A stretch of DNA of 64,000 nt, taken from NCBI RefSeq assembly GCF_001854245.1, contig NZ_CP015381.1, positions 3,135,001 to 3,199,000 on the forward strand, in the 5' to 3' direction. Source of the stretch: Desulfococcus multivorans. GTDB taxonomy: Bacteria; Desulfobacterota; Desulfobacteria; Desulfobacterales; Desulfococcaceae. The notes under the pieces were generated by a model, which saw only the letters and a list, made by a program, of their open reading frames with translations, did no database searches and was not told where the DNA came from. Below, piece by piece: positions 50,190-58,595 of this stretch (the stretch's first letter is position 1; every line of letters begins with the position of its first letter). Position numbers and translations under genes: made by a program.

Positions 50190-51334
50190 CAGGCATCCTC
50201 GCAGATCCGTAACATATCCTCCCAGGTCGCAGGACGGGGATTGGTCAACAGGCAGGAATCGTTGACCGCCATCCTGCAGAGCCGGGGCAGTTCCGATCGA
50301 TCCGGAACGATATCCCGCAGCCGGGTGGAAACATTCAGTGCCTCACAGTATTCCGCCAACTTTTCAATACCGCCATGAGCGGTCTCATCGATATTTTTCA
50401 GACGGCGCCCCAGGACGATCTCGCCGATTTTCGCGATCTTCTCGCGACAGGCCGGGAGATTGTATCGCATGACATGGGGAAGAAGCACCGGATGAATCAG
50501 TCCATGAACCGCATCCAACATCCCGCCAAGGGAATGGGCCAAGGCATGATCCATGCCAAGACTCGCATTACTGAAGGCCATTCCCGCAGAAGTACTGGCG
50601 ATGCACAGATTTTCCAGGGCATCGATGGATCCGGTTTCCACCGCACGGGGAAGATGCTTGAAAATCAGTTCGATCGCCTTGAGGGAATGGATCTCGGTGA
50701 ACGGGGAAGCCAGCAGGGAAACATAGGATTCTACCGCATGGGCCATGGCGTCGATGGCTGCGGCAATAACGAGAGGACGACTCTTGGTGGTCAGGAGAAA
50801 GGGATCGATGATCGATATGTTGGGCACCAGCGTGCGGCTGATAATCGACATTTTGACCCGTCTTCGGACATCGTTCACGATGGTGAACTGCGAAACATCC
50901 GAGCCGCTGCCCCCCGTAGAGGGGATGAAGACCATCGGCGGCAGCGGTCGCTGAATACGGTTGGCACCTTCATATTCGTGCACCGTTCCACCGTTGCTTG
51001 CCACCAGCGCGATGCCCTTGGCCGCATCCATGGGGCTTCCGCCCCCGATAGCCATCACCACGTCGCATCCTTCTTCTATATAGAGGCGCGCACCTTCCTG
51101 AACCTGAAAATCCCTCGGGTTGGCGACAACGTCTGAGAAATAGAAACATTTCAGATGCTCATCCTCGATGAGCTCAAAAACCCGATCGACCCAACCCGAT
51201 TTCTCCAACCCCTCGTCACTGACCAGAAAAATTTTTTCGGCACCGAGACGCTTGGCACACAATCCAGCGTATTTCAGGCTTCCCCGCCCGAAAAAAATCT
51301 CGGGGACGGAAAATTTTCGGACCGTTAACGTCAT
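50186..51334 (-). CDS. Iron-containing alcohol dehydrogenase (first copy)
   Basis: NAD-dependent group III alcohol dehydrogenase, 382 residues. The dinucleotide loop is GGGSPMDAAKGIAL (about 97), the metal/substrate segment STGGSGSDVSQFTIV near 140, and metal-binding histidines occur in AMAHAVESYVS and HALAHSLGGMLDAVHGLIH. It lies about 120 bases after the glutaredoxin-like gene and overlaps the kinase by ATGA. Substrate could be ethanol or longer alcohols. The kinase and dehydrogenase are likely co-transcribed. Confidence 0.92.
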   Translation of the reverse strand: MTLTVRKFSVPEIFFGRGSLKYAGLCAKRLGAEKIFLVSDEGLEKSGWVDRVFELIEDEHLKCFYFSDVVANPRDFQVQEGARLYIEEGCDVVMAIGGGSPMDAAKGIALVASNGGTVHEYEGANRIQRPLPPMVFIPSTGGSGSDVSQFTIVNDVRRRVKMSIISRTLVPNISIIDPFLLTTKSRPLVIAAAIDAMAHAVESYVSLLASPFTEIHSLKAIELIFKHLPRAVETGSIDALENLCIASTSAGMAFSNASLGMDHALAHSLGGMLDAVHGLIHPVLLPHVMRYNLPACREKIAKIGEIVLGRRLKNIDETAHGGIEKLAEYCEALNVSTRLRDIVPDRSELPRLCRMAVNDSCLLTNPRPATWEDMLRICEDAW

Positions 51335-51454
51335 ACCTTCTCACCCCTTGTCCATCCGGATTCCAAAGATCGATCCGAAAGCTTCCCGACGTTTTCATGC
51401 CGCATACAGACACACCTGCTCCCAAATTCTCCTTGAAACGATCACGGAGAGTTC

Positions 51455-51724
51455 TCATTCCGACTTCCGCCGATAGGCCGCGATCAACTCCCTGACCTTG
51501 TCTTTTTTGTAACCCACCACGACGTCGCCCTCGACCACCAACGTCGGGAAGGAGCAGCTGGGATTGATGGCCTTGAGCGCTTTCATGGCCCGGCTGCGTT
51601 CTTCGCCGACCAGCATATCGACATAGGTCCAATCAAACGCCACGCCGCTATCGATCAGAAAGTTTCTCAAGCTCTTGCAATGGGCGCATGAAGACAATCC
51701 ATACAGTTTTATCGCTTTCTCCAT
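51455..51724 (-). CDS. Glutaredoxin-like thioredoxin-fold protein
   Basis: Eighty-nine-residue redox protein. The active site is CAHC in LYGLSSCAHCKSLRNFL (residues 13-16), followed by SFPTLVVEGDVVVGYKKDKV, the cis-proline and glutathione-loop pattern. A short glutaredoxin or a thiol-disulfide protein serving the neighbouring dehydrogenase is likely. It is 120 bases upstream of the first iron alcohol dehydrogenase. Confidence 0.88.
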   Translation of the reverse strand: MEKAIKLYGLSSCAHCKSLRNFLIDSGVAFDWTYVDMLVGEERSRAMKALKAINPSCSFPTLVVEGDVVVGYKKDKVRELIAAYRRKSE

Positions 51725-51926
51725 GAGCGTCTCCTCCCATTCGTCGTCTCCGGAACCTGACGCCGGCCGGCAATACGTCGTCGCCTCAAGTCCTGGGCGC
51801 CGATCCGAATTTCCCTATCTTGTTAAATTTACCATCAGATCGATATCCGTCAACGGCGGCATTCAGCAACCGTCGCATCGGTTTTTACGCCGGCGTCTCT
51901 GCCCGCCGCCTGTTTCCTAATGACCG

Positions 51927-51948
51927 GAACATGTTCTCAGGACATGTC
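51927..51948. promoter_or_regulatory. Tandem palindromes upstream of the second iron alcohol dehydrogenase
   Basis: GAACATGTTC at 51927-51936 and GACATGTC at 51941-51948 are each perfectly self-complementary and lie 14 bases apart. They sit 130 bases upstream of the sigma-54-like promoter, the usual position of an enhancer-binding activator. The rest of the stretch 51725-52198 holds no gene. Confidence 0.5.
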
Positions 51949-52077
51949 ATTATGACCCAAAACTCCGGCTCAGCATTTCGTCGAAAAAGCGTAAAAGCGT
52001 TCCGATCATTTTTTTATGTTATTATTTCAAATAGGTTATTTCATGTATGCATCAATTTATTTTCACCGGAACAGAGA

Positions 52078-52093
52078 TGGCCCTTTTCTTGCT
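52078..52093 (+). promoter_or_regulatory. Sigma-54-like promoter (-24/-12)
   Basis: TGGCCCTTTTCTTGCT fits the -24 GG and -12 GC elements with ten bases between them. It lies 106 bases before the second iron alcohol dehydrogenase. Confidence 0.6.
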
Positions 52094-52198
52094 GAATATA
52101 AGCTGTAAGAATTTGAGGCCTGTCTTTATTAAGGCGGAAATGAATTTCACATTTCTGTCCAGATTCTAAATTTCATTCATCACAAGGAGGATATCTCC

Positions 52199-53365
52199 AT
52201 GGCCGTCCAAGAACAAGTATTTGGTTTTTTTATTCCCACCGTTACGTTGATGGGCATCGGCGCCCATAAGGAGCTCGGAGCACAAATTCGAACGCTGGGT
52301 GCTGAGAAGCCCCTTATTGTCACCGACAAAGGCATCACCGGTGCAGGCATTACCGAAAAAATCGTCAATATGGTAAAGGAAGATATCGGCGTAACATGTG
52401 CGGTTTTCGATGAAACCATTCCGAATCCCACGGACAAAAACGTTCACGCCGGACTGGAGATTTTCAAGAGCAATGGATGCGATTCCATTATATCTCTGGG
52501 CGGCGGAAGCCCCCACGACTGCGGAAAAGGCATCGGCATCGTCGCCACCAACGGCGGGAAAATCAATGATTACGAAGGCGTGAACAAATCCGGCAAAAGC
52601 ATGCCGCCGTTCATCGCCGTCAACACAACGGCCGGCACCGCCAGTGAGATGACCCGATTCTGTATCATCACGGATACCGGTCGCAAGGTGAAAATGGCCA
52701 TCGTCGACTGGCGCGTCACCCCGACCGTTGCCATTAACGACCCCCTGCTCATGGCCGGCATGCCGCCATCATTGACGGCCGCCACGGGCATGGACGCCTT
52801 AACCCATGCGGTCGAGGCCTATGTATCCACTATTGCCACCCCGGTCACCGATGCCTGCGCACTCCAGGCCATCAGATTGGTCGCCGAAAACCTCAGAGCC
52901 GCCGTGGCCAACGGCGCCGATATGATCGCGAGGGATCAGATGGCCTACGCGGAATATCTCGCAGGCATGGCTTTCAACAACGCCAGCCTCGGACACGTTC
53001 ATGCCATGGCCCATCAGCTTGGTGGATTCTATGACCTTCCCCATGGCGTCTGCAACGCCATTCTGCTGCCTCATGTCTCGAAATTCAACCTGATCGCCAA
53101 GATGGATCGCTTTGGAGACATCGCCAGGGCCATGGGTGAAAACACGGAAGGGATGTCCAAGCGTGCGGCGGCCGATGTGGCCCTCGAGGCCATCAAAACC
53201 CTTTCCGCCGATGTCGGTATCCCCAGCGGTCTGACCGAATTGGGCGTTAAGGAAGCGGATCTCAAGATCATGGCGGAAAACGCTCAGAAGGACGCCTGCG
53301 GCCTGACCAACCCCCGGTGCCCAACCCTGGATGACGTCATCCAGATCTACAAGAACGCACTGTAA
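52199..53365 (+). CDS. Iron-containing alcohol dehydrogenase (second copy)
   Basis: NAD-dependent group III alcohol dehydrogenase of 388 residues. The nucleotide loop GGGSPHDCGKGIGI is near 98, AGTASEMTRFCIITD near 145, and metal ligands are present in LTHAVEAYVS (about 200) and HAMAHQLGGFYDLPHGVCNA (about 265). A strong AAGGAGG precedes the ATG. The sigma-54-like promoter and upstream palindromes suggest it is induced by an activator, as with growth on alcohols. It differs clearly from the copy at 50186. Confidence 0.93.
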   Translation: MAVQEQVFGFFIPTVTLMGIGAHKELGAQIRTLGAEKPLIVTDKGITGAGITEKIVNMVKEDIGVTCAVFDETIPNPTDKNVHAGLEIFKSNGCDSIISLGGGSPHDCGKGIGIVATNGGKINDYEGVNKSGKSMPPFIAVNTTAGTASEMTRFCIITDTGRKVKMAIVDWRVTPTVAINDPLLMAGMPPSLTAATGMDALTHAVEAYVSTIATPVTDACALQAIRLVAENLRAAVANGADMIARDQMAYAEYLAGMAFNNASLGHVHAMAHQLGGFYDLPHGVCNAILLPHVSKFNLIAKMDRFGDIARAMGENTEGMSKRAAADVALEAIKTLSADVGIPSGLTELGVKEADLKIMAENAQKDACGLTNPRCPTLDDVIQIYKNAL

Positions 53366-53650
53366 ACGCCTACGACATGTTGTCCGCTCGCCCCTGATAC
53401 CTGACACCCGGCCGGCTGCCCGTCGGTCGGGGCTTCTTTTCAGTCCGGATCTTACCACCGACGAAGCCCCCCAAAAATTCTACGCGCCGATCTTCGACAG
53501 AGACTGTAATGAATTGAGCCTCATTTTTTCAGTCACCTGTCACGTCCGGCCTTTCTCAAAAACCGTCCTGCCGGCATTATTAACAACCTTCTAAAAGAAT
53601 AATATAAAATCAAACCGCTTTTGGATCTTTCCGCCTTGGCATGAATTTTC
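53366..53650. other. Intergenic stretch before tetR
   Basis: No open frame with a ribosome-binding site. A GC-rich imperfect hairpin lies near 53400-53435 followed by CTTCTTTTC, a possible weak terminator of the alcohol dehydrogenase. Confidence 0.4.
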
Positions 53651-53696
53651 TTGACAGCGCCTACCTGGCCTTGATAATGAATGAACATTCATTCAT
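53651..53696 (+). promoter_or_regulatory. tetR promoter and overlapping 20-bp operator
   Basis: TTGACA at 53651-53656, a 16-base spacer, GATAAT at 53673-53678, then ATGAATGAACATTCATTCAT at 53677-53696, an inverted repeat with two central mismatches. It overlaps the -10 box, so binding would block transcription of tetR and the acyl-CoA dehydrogenase. The same 20 bp in reverse orientation is found at 58529-58548. Confidence 0.75.
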
Positions 53697-53728
53697 AATC
53701 ATAACCCTACGTTTCAAGGAGGTATCCT

Positions 53729-54346
53729 ATCAACACGAAAGCCAAAACAGGTGATAAATACCCACGCATCCTTGAAGCCGCCGTCAAAGTCTTTGCCGAA
53801 AAAGGATTTCATCTGTCGACCATTTCCCAGATCGCAAGGGAAGCCGGAGTTGCCGACGGGACGATATACCTCTATTTCAAAAACAAGGATGACATTCTGG
53901 TTCAATTTTTTCAATACAAAACCAAACAGGTCTTCAACGGTTTCAGGGAGGAGGTCAAAAAGGCCGACACCGCCGTCGGGAAACTGCGGAATCTGGTATA
54001 TCGACATCTGACCGAATTTCAAAGCGACCGCAACATGGCCGTGGTTTATCAGTCCTTTGCCCACCATCGAAACGCGCTCGTCGAGGGGAATATTCGGGAA
54101 ATGTCCAAGATGTACCTCGACATCGTCTCGGAGATCCTGGAACTCGGACAACAGGAAGGATCCATGCGAAAGGATATGTACGTTGGACTGGTCAAGCGTT
54201 TTATCCTGGGCGCCGTAGAATCGACAATCAACAACTGGCTCCTCTCGAGAAAAGAATATGATCTCGCCTCAATGGCCGAACCGTTGATCGATCTGTTCAT
54301 TCGAGGCATCGGCGTGCCGGGAACGCCGCCACAAAACAAGGTGTGA
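53729..54346 (+). CDS. TetR-family regulator of fatty-acid oxidation; apparent ATC start
   Basis: A 205-residue repressor-type protein. The N-terminal HTH reads YPRILEAAVKVFAEKGFHLSTISQIAREAGVADGTIYLYFKNKDDIL (about 9-56), a clear TetR domain, with a helical ligand-binding part after it. No ATG, GTG or TTG exists in frame between the upstream stop (53702) and residue 102. ATC at 53729 stands at ideal spacing from AAGGAGG (53716-53722); with ATG instead it would be a normal start. Either ATC initiates or the base is mutated or misread. Position and operator suggest a FadR-like role. Confidence 0.85.
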   Translation: MNTKAKTGDKYPRILEAAVKVFAEKGFHLSTISQIAREAGVADGTIYLYFKNKDDILVQFFQYKTKQVFNGFREEVKKADTAVGKLRNLVYRHLTEFQSDRNMAVVYQSFAHHRNALVEGNIREMSKMYLDIVSEILELGQQEGSMRKDMYVGLVKRFILGAVESTINNWLLSRKEYDLASMAEPLIDLFIRGIGVPGTPPQNKV

Positions 54347-54380
54347 GTTAAAAATTACCATAGATCAAGGAGCACAAAAA

Positions 54381-56195
54381 ATGGCACAGGTTATCGCAGA
54401 TCGAAGAGACGTGGATTTCGTCCTTCATGAACAGCTGGAAGTCGGCGAATTCAGCAAGACCGAAAAATTTGCCGAGTTCACCCGGAAAACGGTAGATCTG
54501 ATTATTAACGAGGCTCGCAATCTCGCCGTCAAGGAGATTCTGCCGACCCAGAAGATCGGCGATGAAAAAGGCTGCGCCTTCGATGGTGGAAAGGTCACCG
54601 TTCCGGAGGAATTCCATCGGATCTACAAGCTGTTCCGCGAGGGGGAATGGCTGGCCATGAACGAAGATCCCCAGTGGGGCGGCCAGGGCATGCCCCGAAC
54701 CGTTGCGCTGGCCGCCAACGATTTTTTCAACGGGGCCAATTACGCCTTTATCATGTATCCCGGGTTGACCCACGGTGCCGCGAAACTGGTGGAGGTTTTC
54801 GGCTCGGATGAACAAAAGCGGATCTTCCTGAAAAAGATGTATTCCGGAGAATGGACCGGCACCATGCTGCTGACCGAACCCGAAGCCGGTACCGATGTCG
54901 GTGCACTCCAGACGACCGCGGTGAAGAATGAGGACGGCACCTACGCCATTACCGGCAACAAAATTTTTATCTCCTCCGGGGAGCACGATCTCACCGAAAA
55001 CATCATTCATCCGGTTCTGGCACGCATTGAAGGCGCACCTGAGGGTACCAGAGGGATTTCTCTCTTCCTCGTTCCCAAATATCGTGTAAACCCGGACGGC
55101 AGCCTGGGCGAATTCAACGATGTGGTCTGCACCGGTATCGAACACAAAATGGGCATTCACGGCAACGCCACCTGCTCTCTGACCCTGGGCGGAAAGGGCA
55201 ACTGTATCGGGACGCTTCTCGGAGAAGAGAACAAGGGGATGAAAGCCATGTTCCTGATGATGAACGAAGCTCGGGCGCTGGTGGGAATGCAGGGGTTTTG
55301 CTGTGCCTCGGCGGCTTATTTGAACGCCGTGAATTACGCCCGGGAACGCATCCAGGGAAAGCACCTGCTTCAGATGATGGATGCCAACGCCCCGGCGGTG
55401 CCGATTATACAGCACCCCGACATCCGTCGCATGCTGCTGAAAATGAAATCACTGGTGGAGGGCATGAGAAGCCTGCTCTATTATCACGGATACCTCGACG
55501 ATCTGAAACACCTCTCGGACGATCCCGAGGAAATCGCCAAATTACAGGGAATGATCGAATTGCTGACCCCCATCGTCAAGGGCTATATCACCGACCGGGC
55601 CTTCGAGGTCTGCAGTGAAGGTGTTCAGGTTTTCGGCGGTTACGGCTTCATCAGCGACTATCCCCAGGAGCAACTCCTTCGTGACTGTCGCATTACACAA
55701 ATCTATGAAGGCACCAACGGCATCCAGGCCATGGATCTTCTGGGCAGAAAACTGGGCATGAACCAGGGCAAGCCTGTGATGGACCTTTTGGCCGAGATGA
55801 ACAGAACCATCGCTGCAGCCGGGGAAATCCCCGCACTTGAAGATTTCGTGGCCGACTTCAAAGCGGCCGTCAAGAAACTGGGCGAGGTCGGCATGCACAT
55901 GGGAATGACGGCCATGTCTCCAAAGGTGCTCAACGCCTTTGCTTTCGCCCATCCCTTCATGGAAGTCACCGGTGACGTGGCCGTCGCATGGATGCTGCTC
56001 TGGCGGGCGAGCATTGCCGGCCGAAAGATGGACGGCGCGGGAAAGAAAGACAAGGTTTTTTATGAAGGACAGATCAGAAGTGCCGAGTATTTTATCAAAT
56101 CCGTCCTGCCGATCACCCTGGGAAAGATGAACGCCATCCTCACCAACAATGGTGCGGCGATAGAGATCTCGGAAGACGCCTTCGGCGGCAGATAG
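54381..56195 (+). CDS. Acyl-CoA dehydrogenase, long (604 aa) type
   Basis: FAD enzyme of beta-oxidation that passes electrons to ETF. The FAD/substrate segment is LTEPEAGTDVGALQTTAVKN (about 155) and the catalytic base region is IYEGTNGIQAMDLLGRK (about 440). It carries an extra C-terminal domain of about 130 residues, as in the long FadE-like or DmdC-like group. It follows tetR by 34 bases, so the regulator probably controls it. A strong terminator follows. Confidence 0.93.
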   Translation: MAQVIADRRDVDFVLHEQLEVGEFSKTEKFAEFTRKTVDLIINEARNLAVKEILPTQKIGDEKGCAFDGGKVTVPEEFHRIYKLFREGEWLAMNEDPQWGGQGMPRTVALAANDFFNGANYAFIMYPGLTHGAAKLVEVFGSDEQKRIFLKKMYSGEWTGTMLLTEPEAGTDVGALQTTAVKNEDGTYAITGNKIFISSGEHDLTENIIHPVLARIEGAPEGTRGISLFLVPKYRVNPDGSLGEFNDVVCTGIEHKMGIHGNATCSLTLGGKGNCIGTLLGEENKGMKAMFLMMNEARALVGMQGFCCASAAYLNAVNYARERIQGKHLLQMMDANAPAVPIIQHPDIRRMLLKMKSLVEGMRSLLYYHGYLDDLKHLSDDPEEIAKLQGMIELLTPIVKGYITDRAFEVCSEGVQVFGGYGFISDYPQEQLLRDCRITQIYEGTNGIQAMDLLGRKLGMNQGKPVMDLLAEMNRTIAAAGEIPALEDFVADFKAAVKKLGEVGMHMGMTAMSPKVLNAFAFAHPFMEVTGDVAVAWMLLWRASIAGRKMDGAGKKDKVFYEGQIRSAEYFIKSVLPITLGKMNAILTNNGAAIEISEDAFGGR

Positions 56196-56201
56196 ACATT
56201 G

Positions 56202-56241
56202 GACACGGAACCGAATCGTCAGCGCGATCCGGTTCCGTGTC
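56202..56241 (+). terminator. Terminator between the acyl-CoA dehydrogenase and fadD
   Basis: GACACGGAACCG (56202-56213) and CGGTTCCGTGTC (56230-56241) are exact complements with a 16-base loop. The next bases are ATCAAAG, so it lacks a T run, but it separates two convergent genes. Confidence 0.6.
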
Positions 56242-56309
56242 ATCAAAGAGAACACCCTATAAAAGGCGCTCTGTTATCCAATTCGGCACTTATCAAACAA
56301 CCATCCATC

Positions 56310-58007
56310 CTACTGTTTTCCGGCCGCCGCCTCAAGGCGCAAATTCTTTTTGAGTATTTTCCCCACATTCGTTTTAGGCAGGCTCTCCCGAATTTCAATC
56401 TCAATGGGCCATTTATATTTGGCCAGTTTGTCCCGGCAATATGACAGAAGTTTCGCTTCGGTCGCCGTTTCACCGGCCTTGAGGACAACATAGACCTTTA
56501 CGGCCTCACCGCGGGTTTCATGGGGAATCCCCACGGCACAAGCTTCCTGAACCTTGGGATGCCCGTAATAAACCTCCTCGATATCCCTGGGATAGACATT
56601 GTATCCCCCCGAGATGATCATGTCCTTTTTACGGTCCACAATGTAGAAATAGCCGTCTTCATCCATTCTGGCGATGTCTCCGGTATGGAGCCACCCGTCC
56701 GCCGTCAGGACCGCCTCGGTCTCTTCCTGCATGTTCAGATACCCTTTCATCACCTGGGGGCCTTTGATGAGCAGTTCACCGGACTTCCCGACGGGAACGT
56801 CGTCCTCGCCGTTTTCGAGATCGACTATCCGGCAAAGGGTGTCGGAAATCGGAAGACCGATACTGCCGATCTTCCGTTTGTCTCTGTTATATGGATTGAC
56901 GTGAGTGACAGGTGTCGTCTCCGTGAGGCCGTACCCTTCAACGATCACCGAGCCGGTTTTTTCCTCAAAGGCCCGGATGATCTCGACCGGCAAAGGCGCA
57001 CTGCCGGAAAAACAGCCCTTGATGGAGGTCAGGTCCGCCTTATCGATATCGGGGTGGTTGAGAAGACCGATAAACATGGTCGGCACCAACGGCACGAAAG
57101 AGGGCTTGAACCGGGCGATGGCTTTCAAAAGCGGATCCGGCTGGGGTTTGGGCACCAGAATGTCGGTCCAACCCATATAAACGGCAAAATTCATGGCGGT
57201 GGAGAGCCCGAAAACGTGAAAAAAGGGCAGCGCCCCCAACATGATCTCCTCTCCTTTCCGAAAACCGGGAAACCACCCGGCAATCTGTTGAACCTGACGG
57301 CTCAGGTTTGCATGGGTCAGCATCACGCCCTTGGAGACGCCGGTGGTGCCGCCGGTGTACTGGTACATGGCCGTATCCTCGAAATCGACATCCACCTCAG
57401 GTGGGTTGGGCGCATATCGGGACAGGAGTTTCTTCCATCGATAGACATCCGATGCCGGCTTGACGTCGGCCGCCAGTTTTTTTCGCTTGCCGATCAGCGG
57501 AAAAAGAAGGTTCTTGGGAAAGGGCAGATAATCTCCGATGGAGGTAATGACAATATGGTGAAGACGGGTCCGGGGCCTGAGATCGATCATTCGATTTCCC
57601 AAAAGATCCAATGTGATCAGAATCTTTGCACCGGAATCCACGAACTGATGTTCCAGTTCCCGGTCCGAGTAGAGAGGATTGTTCATGACCGTTATGGCGC
57701 CGATTTTCATGGCGGCGTAATAACTGATGACGCACGGAAGGGTGTTGGGCAGCAATATGGCGACACGATCCCCTTTACGAACATCCATATCATGAAGGCA
57801 GGCGGCAAAACGATTCACCATTTCATTCAGCGTATTGAAATCCATGGTATACCCCTCGAAGATCAGCGCCGTCCTGTTCGGAAAATCTCTGGCGGATGCT
57901 TCCAGAAACCGGGGCAGCAGCGTGGCCTCGTAATCCAGACGCTGCTTGACATGAGGTCCATAACTTTTTTGCCACGGCCGATCCTGATAATGGATTTCCC
58001 TGTTCAT
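56310..58007 (-). CDS. fadD: Long-chain fatty-acid--CoA ligase
   Basis: Activates fatty acids by adenylation and CoA transfer, at the membrane surface, feeding the dehydrogenases nearby. The AMP-binding P-loop is YTGGTTGVSKGVMLTH (about 216), the mid-motif VEGYGLTETTPVTH (about 355) and the hinge GWLHTGDIARMDEDGYFYIVDRKKD (about 442-466), ending with the catalytic lysine in PKTNVGKILKKNLR. Length of 565 is typical. It is convergent with the acyl-CoA dehydrogenase. Confidence 0.94.
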   Translation of the reverse strand: MNREIHYQDRPWQKSYGPHVKQRLDYEATLLPRFLEASARDFPNRTALIFEGYTMDFNTLNEMVNRFAACLHDMDVRKGDRVAILLPNTLPCVISYYAAMKIGAITVMNNPLYSDRELEHQFVDSGAKILITLDLLGNRMIDLRPRTRLHHIVITSIGDYLPFPKNLLFPLIGKRKKLAADVKPASDVYRWKKLLSRYAPNPPEVDVDFEDTAMYQYTGGTTGVSKGVMLTHANLSRQVQQIAGWFPGFRKGEEIMLGALPFFHVFGLSTAMNFAVYMGWTDILVPKPQPDPLLKAIARFKPSFVPLVPTMFIGLLNHPDIDKADLTSIKGCFSGSAPLPVEIIRAFEEKTGSVIVEGYGLTETTPVTHVNPYNRDKRKIGSIGLPISDTLCRIVDLENGEDDVPVGKSGELLIKGPQVMKGYLNMQEETEAVLTADGWLHTGDIARMDEDGYFYIVDRKKDMIISGGYNVYPRDIEEVYYGHPKVQEACAVGIPHETRGEAVKVYVVLKAGETATEAKLLSYCRDKLAKYKWPIEIEIRESLPKTNVGKILKKNLRLEAAAGKQ

Positions 58008-58498
58008 TTTTGGCGTCTCCCTTTTCCTTTTCTTTTGTTGCTCCGCAAAACGATCGTTATCGCCTCAACCCCTCGCTTTCCAAATACTTCCCGGCATATA
58101 GCGCCCCGGCTCAACCCCCCCTTAAAGTCTTGACATCTTAAGGTTGATATGATAGGGCTTGATTGAGCGCTCGGTCGAATAATCTTTTTTGAATGATACC
58201 AAGCCTTCGCTTGGTCGAAAAAATACATAGGCATATTTTATTTCGGGCGACTCCTGGATTGAACAATCCATTATATTGTTGCAACAACAAAACCAATATG
58301 CCATAGTTTGTAAATTTTCTCAGATGTAGCGGCCGTTGAGAATTTTCGCAGGCAAAACTACGAGCGACAAAAATGAATGATTCTTCATTGGTAACACCCC
58401 GACCGCCATCCTCAGACTCGGGTATGTCAGGTCAACAAGCTTTTTCATAAAGCATATCCAATGCAGGACACCACGCAAACCGGCTCGCTTCTTTTTGC
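58008..58498. other. Intergenic stretch upstream of fadD
   Basis: Gene-less. Holds TTGTTGCAACAA (58276-58287), a perfect 12-bp palindrome, and a short hairpin ACCAAGC-CTTC-GCTTGGT near 58198-58215. The fadD promoter should be at its left end but no clear -35/-10 pair was found. No copy of the 20-bp TetR-type operator is present in this interval. Confidence 0.4.
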
Positions 58499-58548
58499 TT
58501 GACACGCTGAAAATGGGTCTGCTACAAAATGAATGAATGTTCATTCAT
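58499..58548 (+). promoter_or_regulatory. Promoter and 20-bp operator before the FeS/etf genes
   Basis: TTGACA at 58499-58504 and TACAAA at 58523-58528 (18-base spacing), directly followed by ATGAATGAATGTTCATTCAT at 58529-58548. This is the exact reverse complement of the operator at 53677-53696. The arrangement predicts repression by the same TetR protein. Confidence 0.7.
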
Positions 58549-58595
58549 TCTGTTCCAAACTTATACTATCATTGAAAGGAGAATGAAAGCAAAAA

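Noticed and set aside
54035-54346. Start of the TetR gene at ATG 54035, giving 103 residues
   Set aside because: It would lose the entire DNA-binding domain, which reads perfectly upstream in the same frame after a strong ribosome-binding site.
54348-55415. Open frame antisense to the second acyl-CoA dehydrogenase
   Set aside because: Same reason: mirror frame of a well-supported enzyme.
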